From contig NZ_JAAVLW010000006.1 in NCBI RefSeq assembly GCF_013114835.1, forward strand, positions 1-64,000: 64,000 nt of DNA. Direction: 5' to 3'. Below, piece by piece: positions 26,060 to 35,119 of the stretch (within the stretch, counting starts at the first letter, position 1; each line of letters opens with the position of its first letter). The DNA is from Bradyrhizobium archetypum (GTDB taxonomy: Bacteria; Pseudomonadota; Alphaproteobacteria; Rhizobiales; Xanthobacteraceae). The position numbers and the translations under genes are program-made. The notes beneath the pieces are model-generated. The model ran no database searches, was not told the DNA's origin, and worked only from the letters and a program-made list of their open reading frames with translations.

Positions 26060-27568
26060 ATGGACACTCTCATCAACGTCGCGCATGGTTTCGGTGTCGC
26101 GCTGCTGCCGATCAACCTGCTCTACTGTTTCATCGGCGTCTTCATCGGCACGCTGGTCGGTGTGCTGCCTGGCATCGGCCCGATTTCGGCGATGTCGCTG
26201 TTGTTGCCGATCACGCTGTCGGGCACGCCGGAGTCCGGCATCATCATGATGGCCGGCATCTATTACGGTTCGATGTATGGCGGCTCGACGACCTCGATCC
26301 TGGTCAACATTCCCGGCGAAGCCGCTTCCGTCGTCACCTGCATTGATGGTCACCAGATGGCCAAACAGGGCCGCGCCGGGCCCGCGCTCGGCATTGCTGC
26401 GTTCGGCTCGTTCATCGCCGGCACCTTTGCGCTGGTCGCGCTGATGCTGGTGGCGCCCAAGCTCGCCAGCATCGCGATCGCATTCGGTCCGGCCGAATAT
26501 TTCAGCCTGATGGTGCTGGGCCTCGTGGTATTGACATTCCTGACGCAGGGCTCGATGGCGAAAGCGCTGCTGATGGCCTGCGTCGGCGTCGTGCTCGGCC
26601 TGATCGGGCTCGACAGCATCACCGCGCAACCGCGCCTGACCTTCGGCCGGGTCGAGCTGATCGACGGCATCGGGCTTGTTCCTGTCGTGATGGGCCTGTT
26701 CGGCATCGCCGAGGTGCTGCTCAACACCGAACAGGTCATCAAGCGCGACATCATCAACACCAGGATCACGCACCTGCTGCCAAGCAGAGCGGACTGGAAG
26801 GCCAGTGCCGGCCCGATGTCGCGCGGAACGATCATGGGATTCCTTCTCGGCATCCTGCCCGGCGGCGGCGCGGTGGTCGCCTCCTTCGGGTCGTATGCGC
26901 TGGAGAAGCGGCTGTCCAAGACGCCCGAGCGCTTCGGCAACGGCGCCATCGAGGGCGTGGCCGGCCCCGAAGCCGCCAACAACGCCGCAGCGGGCGGCGC
27001 CTTCATTCCGCTGATGACGCTCGGCATTCCGCCGAATGTGGTGATGGCGCTGCTGCTCGGCGCTTTCGTCATTCACGGGCTGCAGCCCGGTCCGCTGATG
27101 ATCACGCAGAACCCGGGCCTGTTCTGGGGCATCGTCGCCAGCATGTATATCGGCAATCTGATGCTGCTCGTGCTCAACCTGCCCATGATCGGCATGTGGG
27201 TGCAGCTTCTCAAGCTGCCTTACAACATCCTGTTCCCGCTGATCATCCTGTTCACCATCATCGGCGTCTATTGCTCCAGCAACAATGTGTTCGACGTCTA
27301 TGTGATGATCGCGTTCGGCGTGATCGGCTATTTCATGCGCAAGCTCGGCTATGAGCCGGCACCGCTGGTGCTGGCCTTCGTGCTCGGGCCGATGCTGGAG
27401 AACAATCTGCGCAAATCGCTGATCCTTTCGCAGGGCAATCTGACGACCTTTATCGAACGGCCGATCTCGGCCGCCTGCCTTGCATTGGCGATCGTGCTGC
27501 TGGTCAGCCCGCTGCTGCCGGCAATGCGCAAGAAGCGCGAACTGGTCGCGTTGGATGAAGGGGCCTGA
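26060..27568 (+). CDS. tctA: Tripartite tricarboxylate transporter large permease TctA
   Basis: A 502-residue protein with about 12 transmembrane helices. Typical TctA motifs are VGVLPGIGPISAMSLLLPIT near the N-terminus, YYGSMYGGSTTSILVNIPGE, and the second half repeat GILPGGGAVVASFGSY and GPEAANNAAAGGAFIPLMTLGIP. It is the channel of the TTT transporter. It ends just before a strong hairpin that separates it from the convergent M20 gene. Confidence 0.96.
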   Translation: MDTLINVAHGFGVALLPINLLYCFIGVFIGTLVGVLPGIGPISAMSLLLPITLSGTPESGIIMMAGIYYGSMYGGSTTSILVNIPGEAASVVTCIDGHQMAKQGRAGPALGIAAFGSFIAGTFALVALMLVAPKLASIAIAFGPAEYFSLMVLGLVVLTFLTQGSMAKALLMACVGVVLGLIGLDSITAQPRLTFGRVELIDGIGLVPVVMGLFGIAEVLLNTEQVIKRDIINTRITHLLPSRADWKASAGPMSRGTIMGFLLGILPGGGAVVASFGSYALEKRLSKTPERFGNGAIEGVAGPEAANNAAAGGAFIPLMTLGIPPNVVMALLLGAFVIHGLQPGPLMITQNPGLFWGIVASMYIGNLMLLVLNLPMIGMWVQLLKLPYNILFPLIILFTIIGVYCSSNNVFDVYVMIAFGVIGYFMRKLGYEPAPLVLAFVLGPMLENNLRKSLILSQGNLTTFIERPISAACLALAIVLLVSPLLPAMRKKRELVALDEGA

Positions 27569-27575
27569 GAGCTCT

Positions 27576-27597
27576 CTCGCCCCGCAAGCGGGGCGAG
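27576..27597. terminator. Bidirectional hairpin between tctA and M20 peptidase gene
   Basis: A perfect 10-bp stem (CTCGCCCCGC with GCGGGGCGAG) around AA lies between two convergent genes. Its T tail is weak, but the position suits a shared terminator. Confidence 0.6.
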
Positions 27598-27618
27598 GTT
27601 AGGTCCGATCCGCGATGG

Positions 27619-29004
27619 TTACAGCGCCTTCTTCATCTCGCCGAGGTCCCAGAAGATCCCGGCCATGATCGCGAGCGCCTCTTCCGTCAGCGGCAGCAGG
27701 ATGTGCTCGTCCGGCGCGTGCTGCGAGCAGCCGGGATAGGAATGCGGCACCCAGATCGTCGGTAACCCCAGCCCTTCGGCGAACACGTCGTTAGGCAGCG
27801 AGCCGCCGAAATTCGGCAGGATCGCCGGCGCCTTGCCCGCAGTCTCTCTTATCGAGTTCGCGGTCCAGTTCACCCAGGGGCTGTCGACGTCGGTGCGCGA
27901 GGCGGCGAAGCGTTGCGCGCCACTGACCTCCACCATCGGAAAACCGTTGGCATGCAGGTGCGCCCGCACGGCGTCGACGACTTCTTCGTATCTGGTGCCG
28001 ACGACGAAGCGAAGCTGCAGCACGGCATTGGCGTGCCCGGGAATCGCGTTGGCCGGCTTCTCGATATTGCCTGACGACAGCGCCAGCACTTCCAGCGTGT
28101 TCCAGGCGAACAGACGCTCGGCCGGCGACAATCCCTCCTCCCCCCAGTCGGGCGCCAGCGCCGGCTCGTCCGCGGTCGGCTCGATCTTTACGTCCGCGAG
28201 CGCGGCACGGACCGCGTTCGAAATCCGCGGCGGTTTGAGCGCGTCGAGCTTCATCCGCCCCTTGCCGTCTACGAGACTTGCGATGGCGTTGCACAGGATC
28301 GTTGCGGGATTGGCGAGCACGCCGCCCCAATTGCCGGAATGGTGGCCACCATCGCGCAGATTGACATCGAGATGGATGCGGTTGCCGCCACGGCAGCCGA
28401 GAAAGATCGTCGGCCGCTCCGCCGATAGCCGCGGCCCGTCGGATGCCAGGAACAGATCGGCCTTCAGCGCCTCGCGATGGGCTTCGCATACTTGCCGCAG
28501 ATCGGGCGAGCCGATCTCCTCGCCGGTTTCGATGATGAATTTCACATTGAAGCCGAGCTTGCCGCCACGCGTCTCGCGCACGGCGCGCAATGCCGCGAGG
28601 TTAATACTGTGCTGGCCCTTGTTGTCGGCGGTGCCGCGGCCGTAGACGCGATCGCCCTTGGTCGTGACCTGCCACGGGTCAAGGTTGTCGCGCCACTCGC
28701 TTTCCATGCCGTCGACGACGTCGCCATGACCATAGGTGAGCACGGTCGGCAGCGAGGCATCCTCGCGATAATCCGCCAGCAGATACGGCCCCTTGCCGGT
28801 CGGCGATTCGATCAGACGGGTGGAGAAATCGAGCGCGGCAAAGGCGGGCTGCAGGTCCTCGACGAGATAGGCGCGCAGCGCTTCCCCGCTGCCGGGATTC
28901 TGGCTTTCGGTCCGATAACCGACCCTGCGGCCAAGCTCGGCGAGAAACGCGCCGGAATTCAGATGCTCACGTACCCGCGCAATCGCCTCGGCTCTGTCAG
29001 CCAT
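27619..29004 (-). CDS. M20-family metallopeptidase
   Basis: A 461-residue cytoplasmic di-zinc hydrolase. Ligands are visible: His93-x-Asp95 in YGHGDVVDG, Asp127 in GTADNKGQ, Glu162-Glu163 in ETGEEIGS, and a C-terminal His in SQHAPDEHIL. The insertion dimerisation domain carries GCRGGNRIHLDVN. Members are dipeptidases, carnosinases or deacylases. It lies convergent to tctA and divergent to a flavin monooxygenase; no signal peptide is present, so the substrate is probably imported first. The exact substrate is not known. Confidence 0.9.
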   Translation of the reverse strand: MADRAEAIARVREHLNSGAFLAELGRRVGYRTESQNPGSGEALRAYLVEDLQPAFAALDFSTRLIESPTGKGPYLLADYREDASLPTVLTYGHGDVVDGMESEWRDNLDPWQVTTKGDRVYGRGTADNKGQHSINLAALRAVRETRGGKLGFNVKFIIETGEEIGSPDLRQVCEAHREALKADLFLASDGPRLSAERPTIFLGCRGGNRIHLDVNLRDGGHHSGNWGGVLANPATILCNAIASLVDGKGRMKLDALKPPRISNAVRAALADVKIEPTADEPALAPDWGEEGLSPAERLFAWNTLEVLALSSGNIEKPANAIPGHANAVLQLRFVVGTRYEEVVDAVRAHLHANGFPMVEVSGAQRFAASRTDVDSPWVNWTANSIRETAGKAPAILPNFGGSLPNDVFAEGLGLPTIWVPHSYPGCSQHAPDEHILLPLTEEALAIMAGIFWDLGEMKKAL

Positions 29005-29191
29005 ATTTTCTTTCCTTTGTTCACTCTCGTGGGGAGCCGCAACCTATCGGGATAAGCCGCCCGCTGGAAGTGGCACGGCCTGCCGAATGGGCCTTGCTAA
29101 AGCCAGCGAGGATGCAACAATTTCGGGCAACAGCCTGGCGCTTAACCGGGCGAATGTGCAGGGAACTCTGCGCGAATTCGAGGTACCCGTC

Positions 29192-30574
29192 ATGAGAAAG
29201 CAAATCCGGCTGAATGCCTTCGCCATGAACTGCGTGGCCCATCAATCGCCGGGGCTCTGGACTCATCCGCGCGACCGCACGCTCAATTACAACCGCCTGC
29301 CCTATTGGCTCGACCTGGCGAGGACGCTGGAGCGCGCCCGCTTCGACGGGCTGTTTCTCGCCGACGTGCTCGGCGTCTACGACGTCTACGGCAACAGCCC
29401 GGACGCGGCGCTGCGCAATGCCGCGCAGACGCCGGCCAACGAGCCGCTGATGTTGATCCCGGCGATGGCGGCGGTGACCCAGCATCTCGGCTTCGGCGTG
29501 ACGAGCAATCTCTCTTTCGAGCCGCCGTATCCGTTTGCGCGGCGGATGTCGACGCTCGATCATCTGACCGAAGGCCGTATCGGCTGGAACGTGGTGACCG
29601 GCTATCTCGACAGCGCCGCCCGCGGCGCCGGCAAGGACAAGCAGACCGCGCATGACGACCGCTACGAGATCGCGGACGAATATATGGAGCTGGTCTACAA
29701 GCTGTGGGAAGGAAGCTGGGAGGACGGCGCGGTGCTGCGCGACCGCGCGCGCGGCATCTTTGCCGATCCATCGAAGGTGCATCGCATCCAGCACGAGGGG
29801 AGCAACTACCGGCTCAACGCAATTCATCTCAGCGAACCGTCGCCGCAGCGCACGCCGGTGCTGTACCAGGCCGGCACCTCTCCGCGCGGGCGAAAGTTCG
29901 CGGCCCAACACGCCGAATGCGTGTTCATGTCGGGCCCGTCAGCCAAGATCATCGGGCCGCGCGTGGCGGCGATCCGCGCCCAGGCGCAGGAGATCGGCCG
30001 CAACCCGGCCGAAATCCTGATGTTTTCGATGATGACGATCATCCTCGGCCACACCGAGGCGGAGGCAAAAGCGAAATATGCCGACTATCGCAGGCACATC
30101 GCGCCGGAGGGCGCGCTGGCCTTGATGTCGGGCTGGATGGGTATCGACTTCTCGGGTTACGATCTCGATCAGGAAGTGCGCCACGTGCAAAACGATGCCG
30201 GCCGCACCGCGCTCGACAATGTTACGCGCGCCGATCCCGACAGGGTGTGGACCGTACGCGAGGTCGTCGAGCATGTCGGCATCGGCGGCGCCGGCCCCGT
30301 GGTGGTCGGGACGCCCGAGAAGGTTGCCGACGATATCGAGGCCTGGTTCGACCAGACCGACGTCGACGGCCTCAACGTCGCGTTCGCCACCTCGCCCGGC
30401 GATTTCGAGGATATCGCCGATATGCTGGTGCCCGAACTGACACGGCGGGGACGGTACAAGAGCGAGTACGCGAAAGGGACGCTGCGCGAGAAGCTGTTCG
30501 GCACAGGCCGCGCGCGGCTGACGGAGCCGCATCCGGCGAGCCGGTATCGCCCGCATGTGCATGCGGCGGAGTAG
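29192..30574 (+). CDS. FMN-dependent monooxygenase, NtaA/SnaA/DszA type (second copy)
   Basis: A 460-residue luciferase-like enzyme starting MRKQIRLNAFAMNCVAHQSP. FLADVLGVYDVYG, STLDHLTEGRIGWNVVTGYLDSAARG and APVLYQAGTS-like PVLYQAGTSPRG are typical of the NtaA/DszA branch. It needs FMNH2 from a reductase that is not adjacent. It differs clearly from the first such enzyme at 14637, so the two are not a recent duplication. I use the ATG at 29192; the frame reaches further up but without a ribosome-binding site. Confidence 0.9.
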   Translation: MRKQIRLNAFAMNCVAHQSPGLWTHPRDRTLNYNRLPYWLDLARTLERARFDGLFLADVLGVYDVYGNSPDAALRNAAQTPANEPLMLIPAMAAVTQHLGFGVTSNLSFEPPYPFARRMSTLDHLTEGRIGWNVVTGYLDSAARGAGKDKQTAHDDRYEIADEYMELVYKLWEGSWEDGAVLRDRARGIFADPSKVHRIQHEGSNYRLNAIHLSEPSPQRTPVLYQAGTSPRGRKFAAQHAECVFMSGPSAKIIGPRVAAIRAQAQEIGRNPAEILMFSMMTIILGHTEAEAKAKYADYRRHIAPEGALALMSGWMGIDFSGYDLDQEVRHVQNDAGRTALDNVTRADPDRVWTVREVVEHVGIGGAGPVVVGTPEKVADDIEAWFDQTDVDGLNVAFATSPGDFEDIADMLVPELTRRGRYKSEYAKGTLREKLFGTGRARLTEPHPASRYRPHVHAAE

Positions 30575-30592
30575 CGCGACGCTAGACCCGCC

Positions 30593-30674
30593 GTCATTGC
30601 GAGCGAAGCGAAGCAATCCATCGCGCCGCAAGCGGGGGAATGGATTGCTTCGCCGCGTTGCTCCTCGCAATGAC
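30593..30674. repeat. ATTGCGAG palindromic repeat, copy 2
   Basis: An 82-base copy of the repeat at 20451-20532. It begins GTCATTGCGAGCGAAGCGAAG and its inner arms are AGCAATCCAT and ATGGATTGCT. It lies between a flavin monooxygenase and a convergent decarboxylase gene. Confidence 0.8.
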
Positions 30675-30681
30675 GGGATGA

Positions 30682-32346
30682 TCAATTCACCGCGTTACTC
30701 ACCATCACCTCGATCAGCTTCGCGCCGGGACGGCTGAAGGCCGAGGACAACACGGACTTCAATTGAGCAGGATCGGTCACCTTCGTCGCCTCCAGACCGA
30801 GTGATTTCGCCATGCCGGTAAAATCCACTGGCGGATCGGCAAAATCCATGCCGACATAATGATCGTCGCCGTGGAAGGCGAGCAGCCGCTGCTTGATGAT
30901 GCGGTAGCCGCCATTGTTGACGATGACGAAGGTCAGCGGCAGCTTGTGGTTGGCTGCCGTCCACAGCGACTGGATCGAGTACATCGCGCTGCCGTCGCCG
31001 GAATAGCAGACCACCGGCCGCTGCGGATGGGCGAGGCTGACGCCGACGGAGGCCGGAAGCCCCCAGCCGATGCCGCCGGAGGCGAGCGCATGATAGCCGT
31101 AGCGGTCGCGATGCGGACGGAGCGCGATCATCTGCCGCGACGACGTCAATCCTTCGTCAACGAGGATGGCATTGTCGGGCATCGCCTCGACCACCTGAAG
31201 CGCCAGCCAGTCCGGATCGATCGGTGAGGTATTGGCGTGCTTCGAAATCTGCTCGATCAGCGGCTTGCGCCGCGCCGTCCAGTTCTTCGATGCCAGCGCA
31301 GCCAATCCCTCTCTTGCTCGCGCCTCTAGGGCACGGCCGCCCGCCGCCTTCAGTGCAGGGATCAGCACGCGCAGGGTTTCCTTCACATCGGCCTTGAGCG
31401 CGATGTCGGCGCTGTAGTTCTTGGCGATGTCCCAATCGCCAAGGCCGACCTGCACAATCGAAAGCCCGTCCGGCAAGGGGTCGATTTCGCTGTACACCGA
31501 CATCCGCAAGGGATCGCCACCGAGCGCAACGATGAGGTCGTAAGGCGCGAGCGCCTCGCGCGCGATCTTCTGGATCCGCGCCAGCGCGCCCATGAAGCAC
31601 GGGCTTTCGGACAGGAAATGCGCGCCGTAGGGCGTCGGGGACTGGTACGCCGGGCAGCCGAGCGTCTCCGCCAGTTGCGCCGCCTCGTGCAATGCGTCGC
31701 TCTTGACGAGCTCGTCGCCGACGATGATCACCGGCCGCTCGGCCTTCAGAATCCGCGCCGTCAGCGCCTGCAGCGATTCATCCGACGGTTTGACGCGGGT
31801 ATCGATGCGGGTCGAGCGGCCAAGCTCGATGCCGGCCTCGGAATTGAGAATATCGCCGGGCAGCGAGATGAACACGGGTCCGGTCGGCGGCGTGGTCGCG
31901 ATCTTGGCGGCACGGCGCACGATCCGCGGCAGGTCCTCCAGCCTCGTCACCTCGACCGCCCATTTCACCAGGGGCTCGGCCATCTGCACCAGCGGGCCAT
32001 AGAGCACCGGCTCCGTCAGGCCGTGGCCCTGCTCCTGCTGACCGGCGGTGAGGATCAAGGGCGTACCGGTGAAGCTTGCGTTGTACAGAGAACCCATCGC
32101 GTTGCCGAGGCCGGGCGCGACATGAACGTTGCAGGCGACGAGCTTGCCCGAAGCGCGGCTGAAGCCGTCGGCCATGGCGACAACCAGGCTTTCCTGCATC
32201 GCCATCACATAGGTGAGATCCGGATGATCCTTCAGCGCATGCATGATCGGCAATTCGGTGGTGCCGGGATTGCCGAACAGATGCGTGACGCCCTCGTCTT
32301 TCAGCAGCGCCAGGAATGCCGAACGCCCAGTGATCTTGTTCTTCAT
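30682..32346 (-). CDS. Thiamine pyrophosphate enzyme, benzoylformate decarboxylase-like
   Basis: A 554-residue three-domain TPP enzyme. NPGTTELP, Glu52 (MQES, the cofactor-activating Glu), His75 (NVHVAPG) and the GDG...NN TPP site (GDGSAMYSIQS to VNNGGYRI) are present. GQQEQ and LVKWA resemble benzoylformate decarboxylase (MdlC), and the active-site His fits decarboxylation of aryl-glyoxylates. Acetolactate-synthase-like and oxalyl-CoA-like enzymes remain possible. It could feed an aldehyde to the nearby aldehyde dehydrogenase. The start at 32346 (MKNKITGRSAF) is preceded by GGGAGGAA. Confidence 0.88.
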   Translation of the reverse strand: MKNKITGRSAFLALLKDEGVTHLFGNPGTTELPIMHALKDHPDLTYVMAMQESLVVAMADGFSRASGKLVACNVHVAPGLGNAMGSLYNASFTGTPLILTAGQQEQGHGLTEPVLYGPLVQMAEPLVKWAVEVTRLEDLPRIVRRAAKIATTPPTGPVFISLPGDILNSEAGIELGRSTRIDTRVKPSDESLQALTARILKAERPVIIVGDELVKSDALHEAAQLAETLGCPAYQSPTPYGAHFLSESPCFMGALARIQKIAREALAPYDLIVALGGDPLRMSVYSEIDPLPDGLSIVQVGLGDWDIAKNYSADIALKADVKETLRVLIPALKAAGGRALEARAREGLAALASKNWTARRKPLIEQISKHANTSPIDPDWLALQVVEAMPDNAILVDEGLTSSRQMIALRPHRDRYGYHALASGGIGWGLPASVGVSLAHPQRPVVCYSGDGSAMYSIQSLWTAANHKLPLTFVIVNNGGYRIIKQRLLAFHGDDHYVGMDFADPPVDFTGMAKSLGLEATKVTDPAQLKSVLSSAFSRPGAKLIEVMVSNAVN

Positions 32347-32608
32347 GTTTCCTCCCGCCCGCACGTTTCGTTGACCCGCGGAGCGGAAGCAGATGATCAA
32401 ACTTGAACGACACGCGCAATGGAGTGGGGGTTATGGCTGCTCTGCGCAGACATTCTCGTGTCCCGGACACGATGCACCGCGGGACCCGAACACAAAATCG
32501 CGAAAACAACCCCATGCAAAGTAGAATGGCTCCGCCACGCAGCCCTCAGACCGCTTGCGTCCGGGCACGGGATGGTGCGTCGTCACGGCCCAGCCTGATC
32601 TCATGCTG

Positions 32609-33124
32609 CTAGAACATGCCCTCACTGCTGGCGCGCTTCTTCTTTTTCGAGCGCTGCCAGACCACGCCGGGATAGCCCTTCAGCGGCACCAGCGGCTCGC
32701 CGGTATAGGCCCATTCCTGCAATTCCTCGATCGCGATGTGATAGAGCGGTTGCCGCCCGGTGCGGCCTGAGAACAGCGCGCGGGGGATGTTGACCATGTG
32801 CGGCGAGCGCGGGCGCTCATAGATGACGGGCGTGCCGCAATGCGCGCAGAAGCTGCGCACGGTCTTGGTGGCCACGTCTTGGTACCGCGTGAGGCTGGTC
32901 TTGCCTTTCGTGATGCGAAAACGCTTCTTCCAGCTTCCGACATAGGTTGCATAGGCCGCGCCGTGCGCGCGACGGCTCGCCGGCGAATGATCATGCCAGG
33001 CCCAGCGCGCCGGCACGTCGATCTCGAAGGCGACCCTGCCGCACAGGCATTGGCCGGCGGCGGGTTTGCCGAGAGATACGGGTTTGGTTTTCTTTTGCTC
33101 TTCCAGCTCCGGTTCGGGAAACAT
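32609..33124 (-). CDS. GFA-family protein lacking the usual catalytic cysteines
   Basis: A 171-residue GFA-fold protein (glutathione-dependent formaldehyde-activating family). The structural zinc Cys pairs are kept: Cys26 and Cys28 (CLCG) and Cys93 and Cys96 (CAHCG). The second set, normally C-H-C-x-x-C-R, reads D45-H46-S47-P-A-S50-R, so all three of those Cys are lost. The classical enzyme needs them for its catalytic zinc. It is therefore probably a divergent or non-catalytic family member. It is a single gene. The C-terminus is Lys-rich (SKKKKRA). Confidence 0.82.
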   Translation of the reverse strand: MFPEPELEEQKKTKPVSLGKPAAGQCLCGRVAFEIDVPARWAWHDHSPASRRAHGAAYATYVGSWKKRFRITKGKTSLTRYQDVATKTVRSFCAHCGTPVIYERPRSPHMVNIPRALFSGRTGRQPLYHIAIEELQEWAYTGEPLVPLKGYPGVVWQRSKKKKRASSEGMF

Positions 33125-33147
33125 GTTCTGGTCCTGTCTCACACTCC

Positions 33148-33229
33148 GTCATTGCGAGGAGCAAAGCGACGAAGCAATCCATGGCGCCGCAAGTTGAGAT
33201 ATGGATTGCTTCCCTCCGCTCGCAATGAC
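33148..33229. repeat. ATTGCGAG palindromic repeat, copy 3
   Basis: An 82-base copy beginning GTCATTGCGAGGAGCAAAGC and ending CTCGCAATGAC. It overlaps the region just upstream of the GFA gene start. It is followed directly by another palindrome at 33240-33315. Confidence 0.8.
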
Positions 33230-33239
33230 GGCCGAGCCT

Positions 33240-33315
33240 GTAGCCCGGATGAGCGAAGCGATATCCGGGAACACTGGCGAGAACGGCCCGGATGTCGCTT
33301 CGCTCATCCGGATTA
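33240..33315. repeat. TAGCCCGGATGAGCGAAGCGA palindrome
   Basis: TAGCCCGGATGAGCGAAGCG is matched in inverse by CGCTTCGCTCATCCGGATTA about 40 bases later, making a long imperfect hairpin. It is another dispersed intergenic repeat. Confidence 0.6.
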
Positions 33316-33323
33316 CGGCATCC

Positions 33324-34448
33324 TCATGCCTGCTCCAATTCGTTATGCTCCGGATAATCCGTATAGCCCGCCATGTCGCCGCCGTAGAAGGTGGCGCGGT
33401 TGTAGGGCGTCAGCGGAAAGCCGCGCTGCAACCGGCGCGGCAGGTCAGGATTCGAAATGAAGATGCGGCCGAATGCGACCGCGTCGGCATGCCCCTCCCG
33501 GATCGCCGCATCAGCGGTCTCGCCGGTAAAGCCACCGGCGGCGACCAAGACGCCCTTCCAGATCGGACGGAACAGCACCATCGCGGACGGCACGTTCTGA
33601 TGGTTGACCTCGGCGCGGCCTGCGCCGGAGGAGCGCGGCTCGATGAAGTGCAGGTAGGCGAGGCCAAGCGGGTTGAGCTGTTCGACCGCGTAAGTATAGA
33701 GCGGCATCGGATCCGGTTCGCCGCTGCCATTGGCAACGCCGTAGGGCGACAACCGCACGCCGACGCGGTCGGCGCCCCACACCTTGACGACCGCGTTCGT
33801 CACTTCCAACAGGAACCGCACGCGGTTCGGAATCGAGCCGCCATACTGATCGGTGCGCAGGTTGGTATGCGACTGCAGGAATTGCTCGATCAGATAGCCG
33901 TTGGCGCCGTGCACCTCGACGCCGTCGAAGCCGGCGGCAAGTGCGTTCTTCGCCGCCTGGCGATAGGCATCGACAATGCCGGGAATCTCCGACGTTTCGA
34001 GTGCGCGCGGCGTCTCATAGGGGACTGCCTTACCGTCGGCCGTTCCGGTCTTCAGGTCGGCGATCGGCACCGCCGATGGCGCGACCGGCAATACGCCGCC
34101 CGGCTGGAACGAGGAATGCGAGACGCGCCCGACATGCCAGAGCTGCAGGAAGATCACCCCGCCCTTGGCATGAACCGCGTCGACTACCTTGCGCCAGCCC
34201 GCGATCTGCTCATCGGTATAGATGCCGGGCACGCCTGGACTGCCAAATCCCGTCTCCGTCACGGGCGAGGCCTCGGCGATCAGCAGTCCGCCTGGCGTTG
34301 CGCGCTGCGCGTAATATTCCGCGTTCAGCGGCCGCGGCGCGAGCGAGGGCTTTGCCGCGCGCATCCGGGTCAACGGTGCCAACGCCACACGATGTTTGAG
34401 CTGGTAAGGACCGACCTTGAGCGGCGAAAACAACGATGGATAATTCAT
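33324..34448 (-). CDS. nemA: Old yellow enzyme family alkene reductase
   Basis: A 374-residue FMN TIM-barrel enzyme starting MNYPSLFSPLKVGPYQLKHR. PLTRMRA, the substrate pair in DGVEVHGANGYLIEQFL, and the RVRFLLEV and FGRIFISNPDLPRRL segments are typical of NemA/OYE proteins. They reduce alpha,beta-unsaturated carbonyls, N-ethylmaleimide or nitro compounds with NADPH. The start at 34448 fits the family; the longer frame to 34547 adds an unlikely leader. It diverges from a small ModE-like protein. Confidence 0.94.
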   Translation of the reverse strand: MNYPSLFSPLKVGPYQLKHRVALAPLTRMRAAKPSLAPRPLNAEYYAQRATPGGLLIAEASPVTETGFGSPGVPGIYTDEQIAGWRKVVDAVHAKGGVIFLQLWHVGRVSHSSFQPGGVLPVAPSAVPIADLKTGTADGKAVPYETPRALETSEIPGIVDAYRQAAKNALAAGFDGVEVHGANGYLIEQFLQSHTNLRTDQYGGSIPNRVRFLLEVTNAVVKVWGADRVGVRLSPYGVANGSGEPDPMPLYTYAVEQLNPLGLAYLHFIEPRSSGAGRAEVNHQNVPSAMVLFRPIWKGVLVAAGGFTGETADAAIREGHADAVAFGRIFISNPDLPRRLQRGFPLTPYNRATFYGGDMAGYTDYPEHNELEQA

Positions 34449-34552
34449 GTCTCTCCCGACCCCGTGTTGATACGGATATGTAACCGCGTCAGCTTGTTCG
34501 TAAAAGGTTTGGGACGCAACGTGTAGCCTTGACGCGAGGGAGCACATCTTCC

Positions 34553-34936
34553 ATGCAAAAACCGAACGTCAAACCGCTTCCCTCGCTCAGCGTCCGCATC
34601 GACATCGATGCCGCCGGGCGCATCGGCCCCGGCAAGATCGAGTTGCTCGAAACGATCCATCGCAGCGGTTCGATTTCCGCCGCCGGCCGCGCCATGGACA
34701 TGTCCTACAAGCGGGCATGGGATCTCGTCGATGAGATCAATCGTGTCTGCCGCCAGGCCGCCGTCGAACGGCAGACCGGCGGCAAGAATGGCGGCGGCGC
34801 GGTGCTGACGCCGTTCGGCCTCTCGCTGGTCGCGCGTTATCGCAAGATCGAACGCAATGCCGCCAGCGCCGCGCGCAAGGAGCTTGAGGCGCTGCGCCAG
34901 GAGATCGGACGGCCCAAGAGAGCGGCCAGCCGGTAA
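34553..34936 (+). CDS. ModE-like winged-helix DNA-binding protein
   Basis: A 127-residue protein consisting of a single LysR-like/ModE-N winged helix (GPGKIELLETIHRSGSISAAGRAMDMSYKRAWDLVDEIN). The molybdate-binding TOBE domains of full ModE are absent. Such single-domain ModE-N proteins usually act as transcription factors, sometimes near molybdate genes; no molybdate transport gene is in the window. GAGGGAG lies upstream of the ATG at 34553. It diverges from nemA, so control of that gene is possible. Confidence 0.85.
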   Translation: MQKPNVKPLPSLSVRIDIDAAGRIGPGKIELLETIHRSGSISAAGRAMDMSYKRAWDLVDEINRVCRQAAVERQTGGKNGGGAVLTPFGLSLVARYRKIERNAASAARKELEALRQEIGRPKRAASR

Positions 34937-34972
34937 AAAGGAAAGTGATGGCTCGAAGCCGCGGCGGGCTCT

Positions 34973-35103
34973 CTTCACCTCTCCCGCTTGCGGGGGAGGT
35001 CGGATCGCATCGAACGATGCGATCCGGGTGGGGGCTCTCTCCACATTGTGACTTGCGGAGAGAGCCCCCACCCCGCCCTCCCCCGCAAGCGGGAGAGGGA
35101 GCG
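34973..35103. repeat. Paired CTCCCGCTTGCGGG hairpin repeats
   Basis: CTCTCCCGCTTGCGGGGGAG starts the region; CCTCCCCCGCAAGCGGGAGAG ends it in inverse, with GATCGCATCGAACGATGCGATC and a second hairpin (CTCTCTCC and GGAGAGAG) inside. The two ends can pair over 130 bases. It lies between convergent ModE-like and aldehyde dehydrogenase genes and may stop both. Confidence 0.65.
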
Positions 35104-35119
35104 TAATCGCTACGCGACG

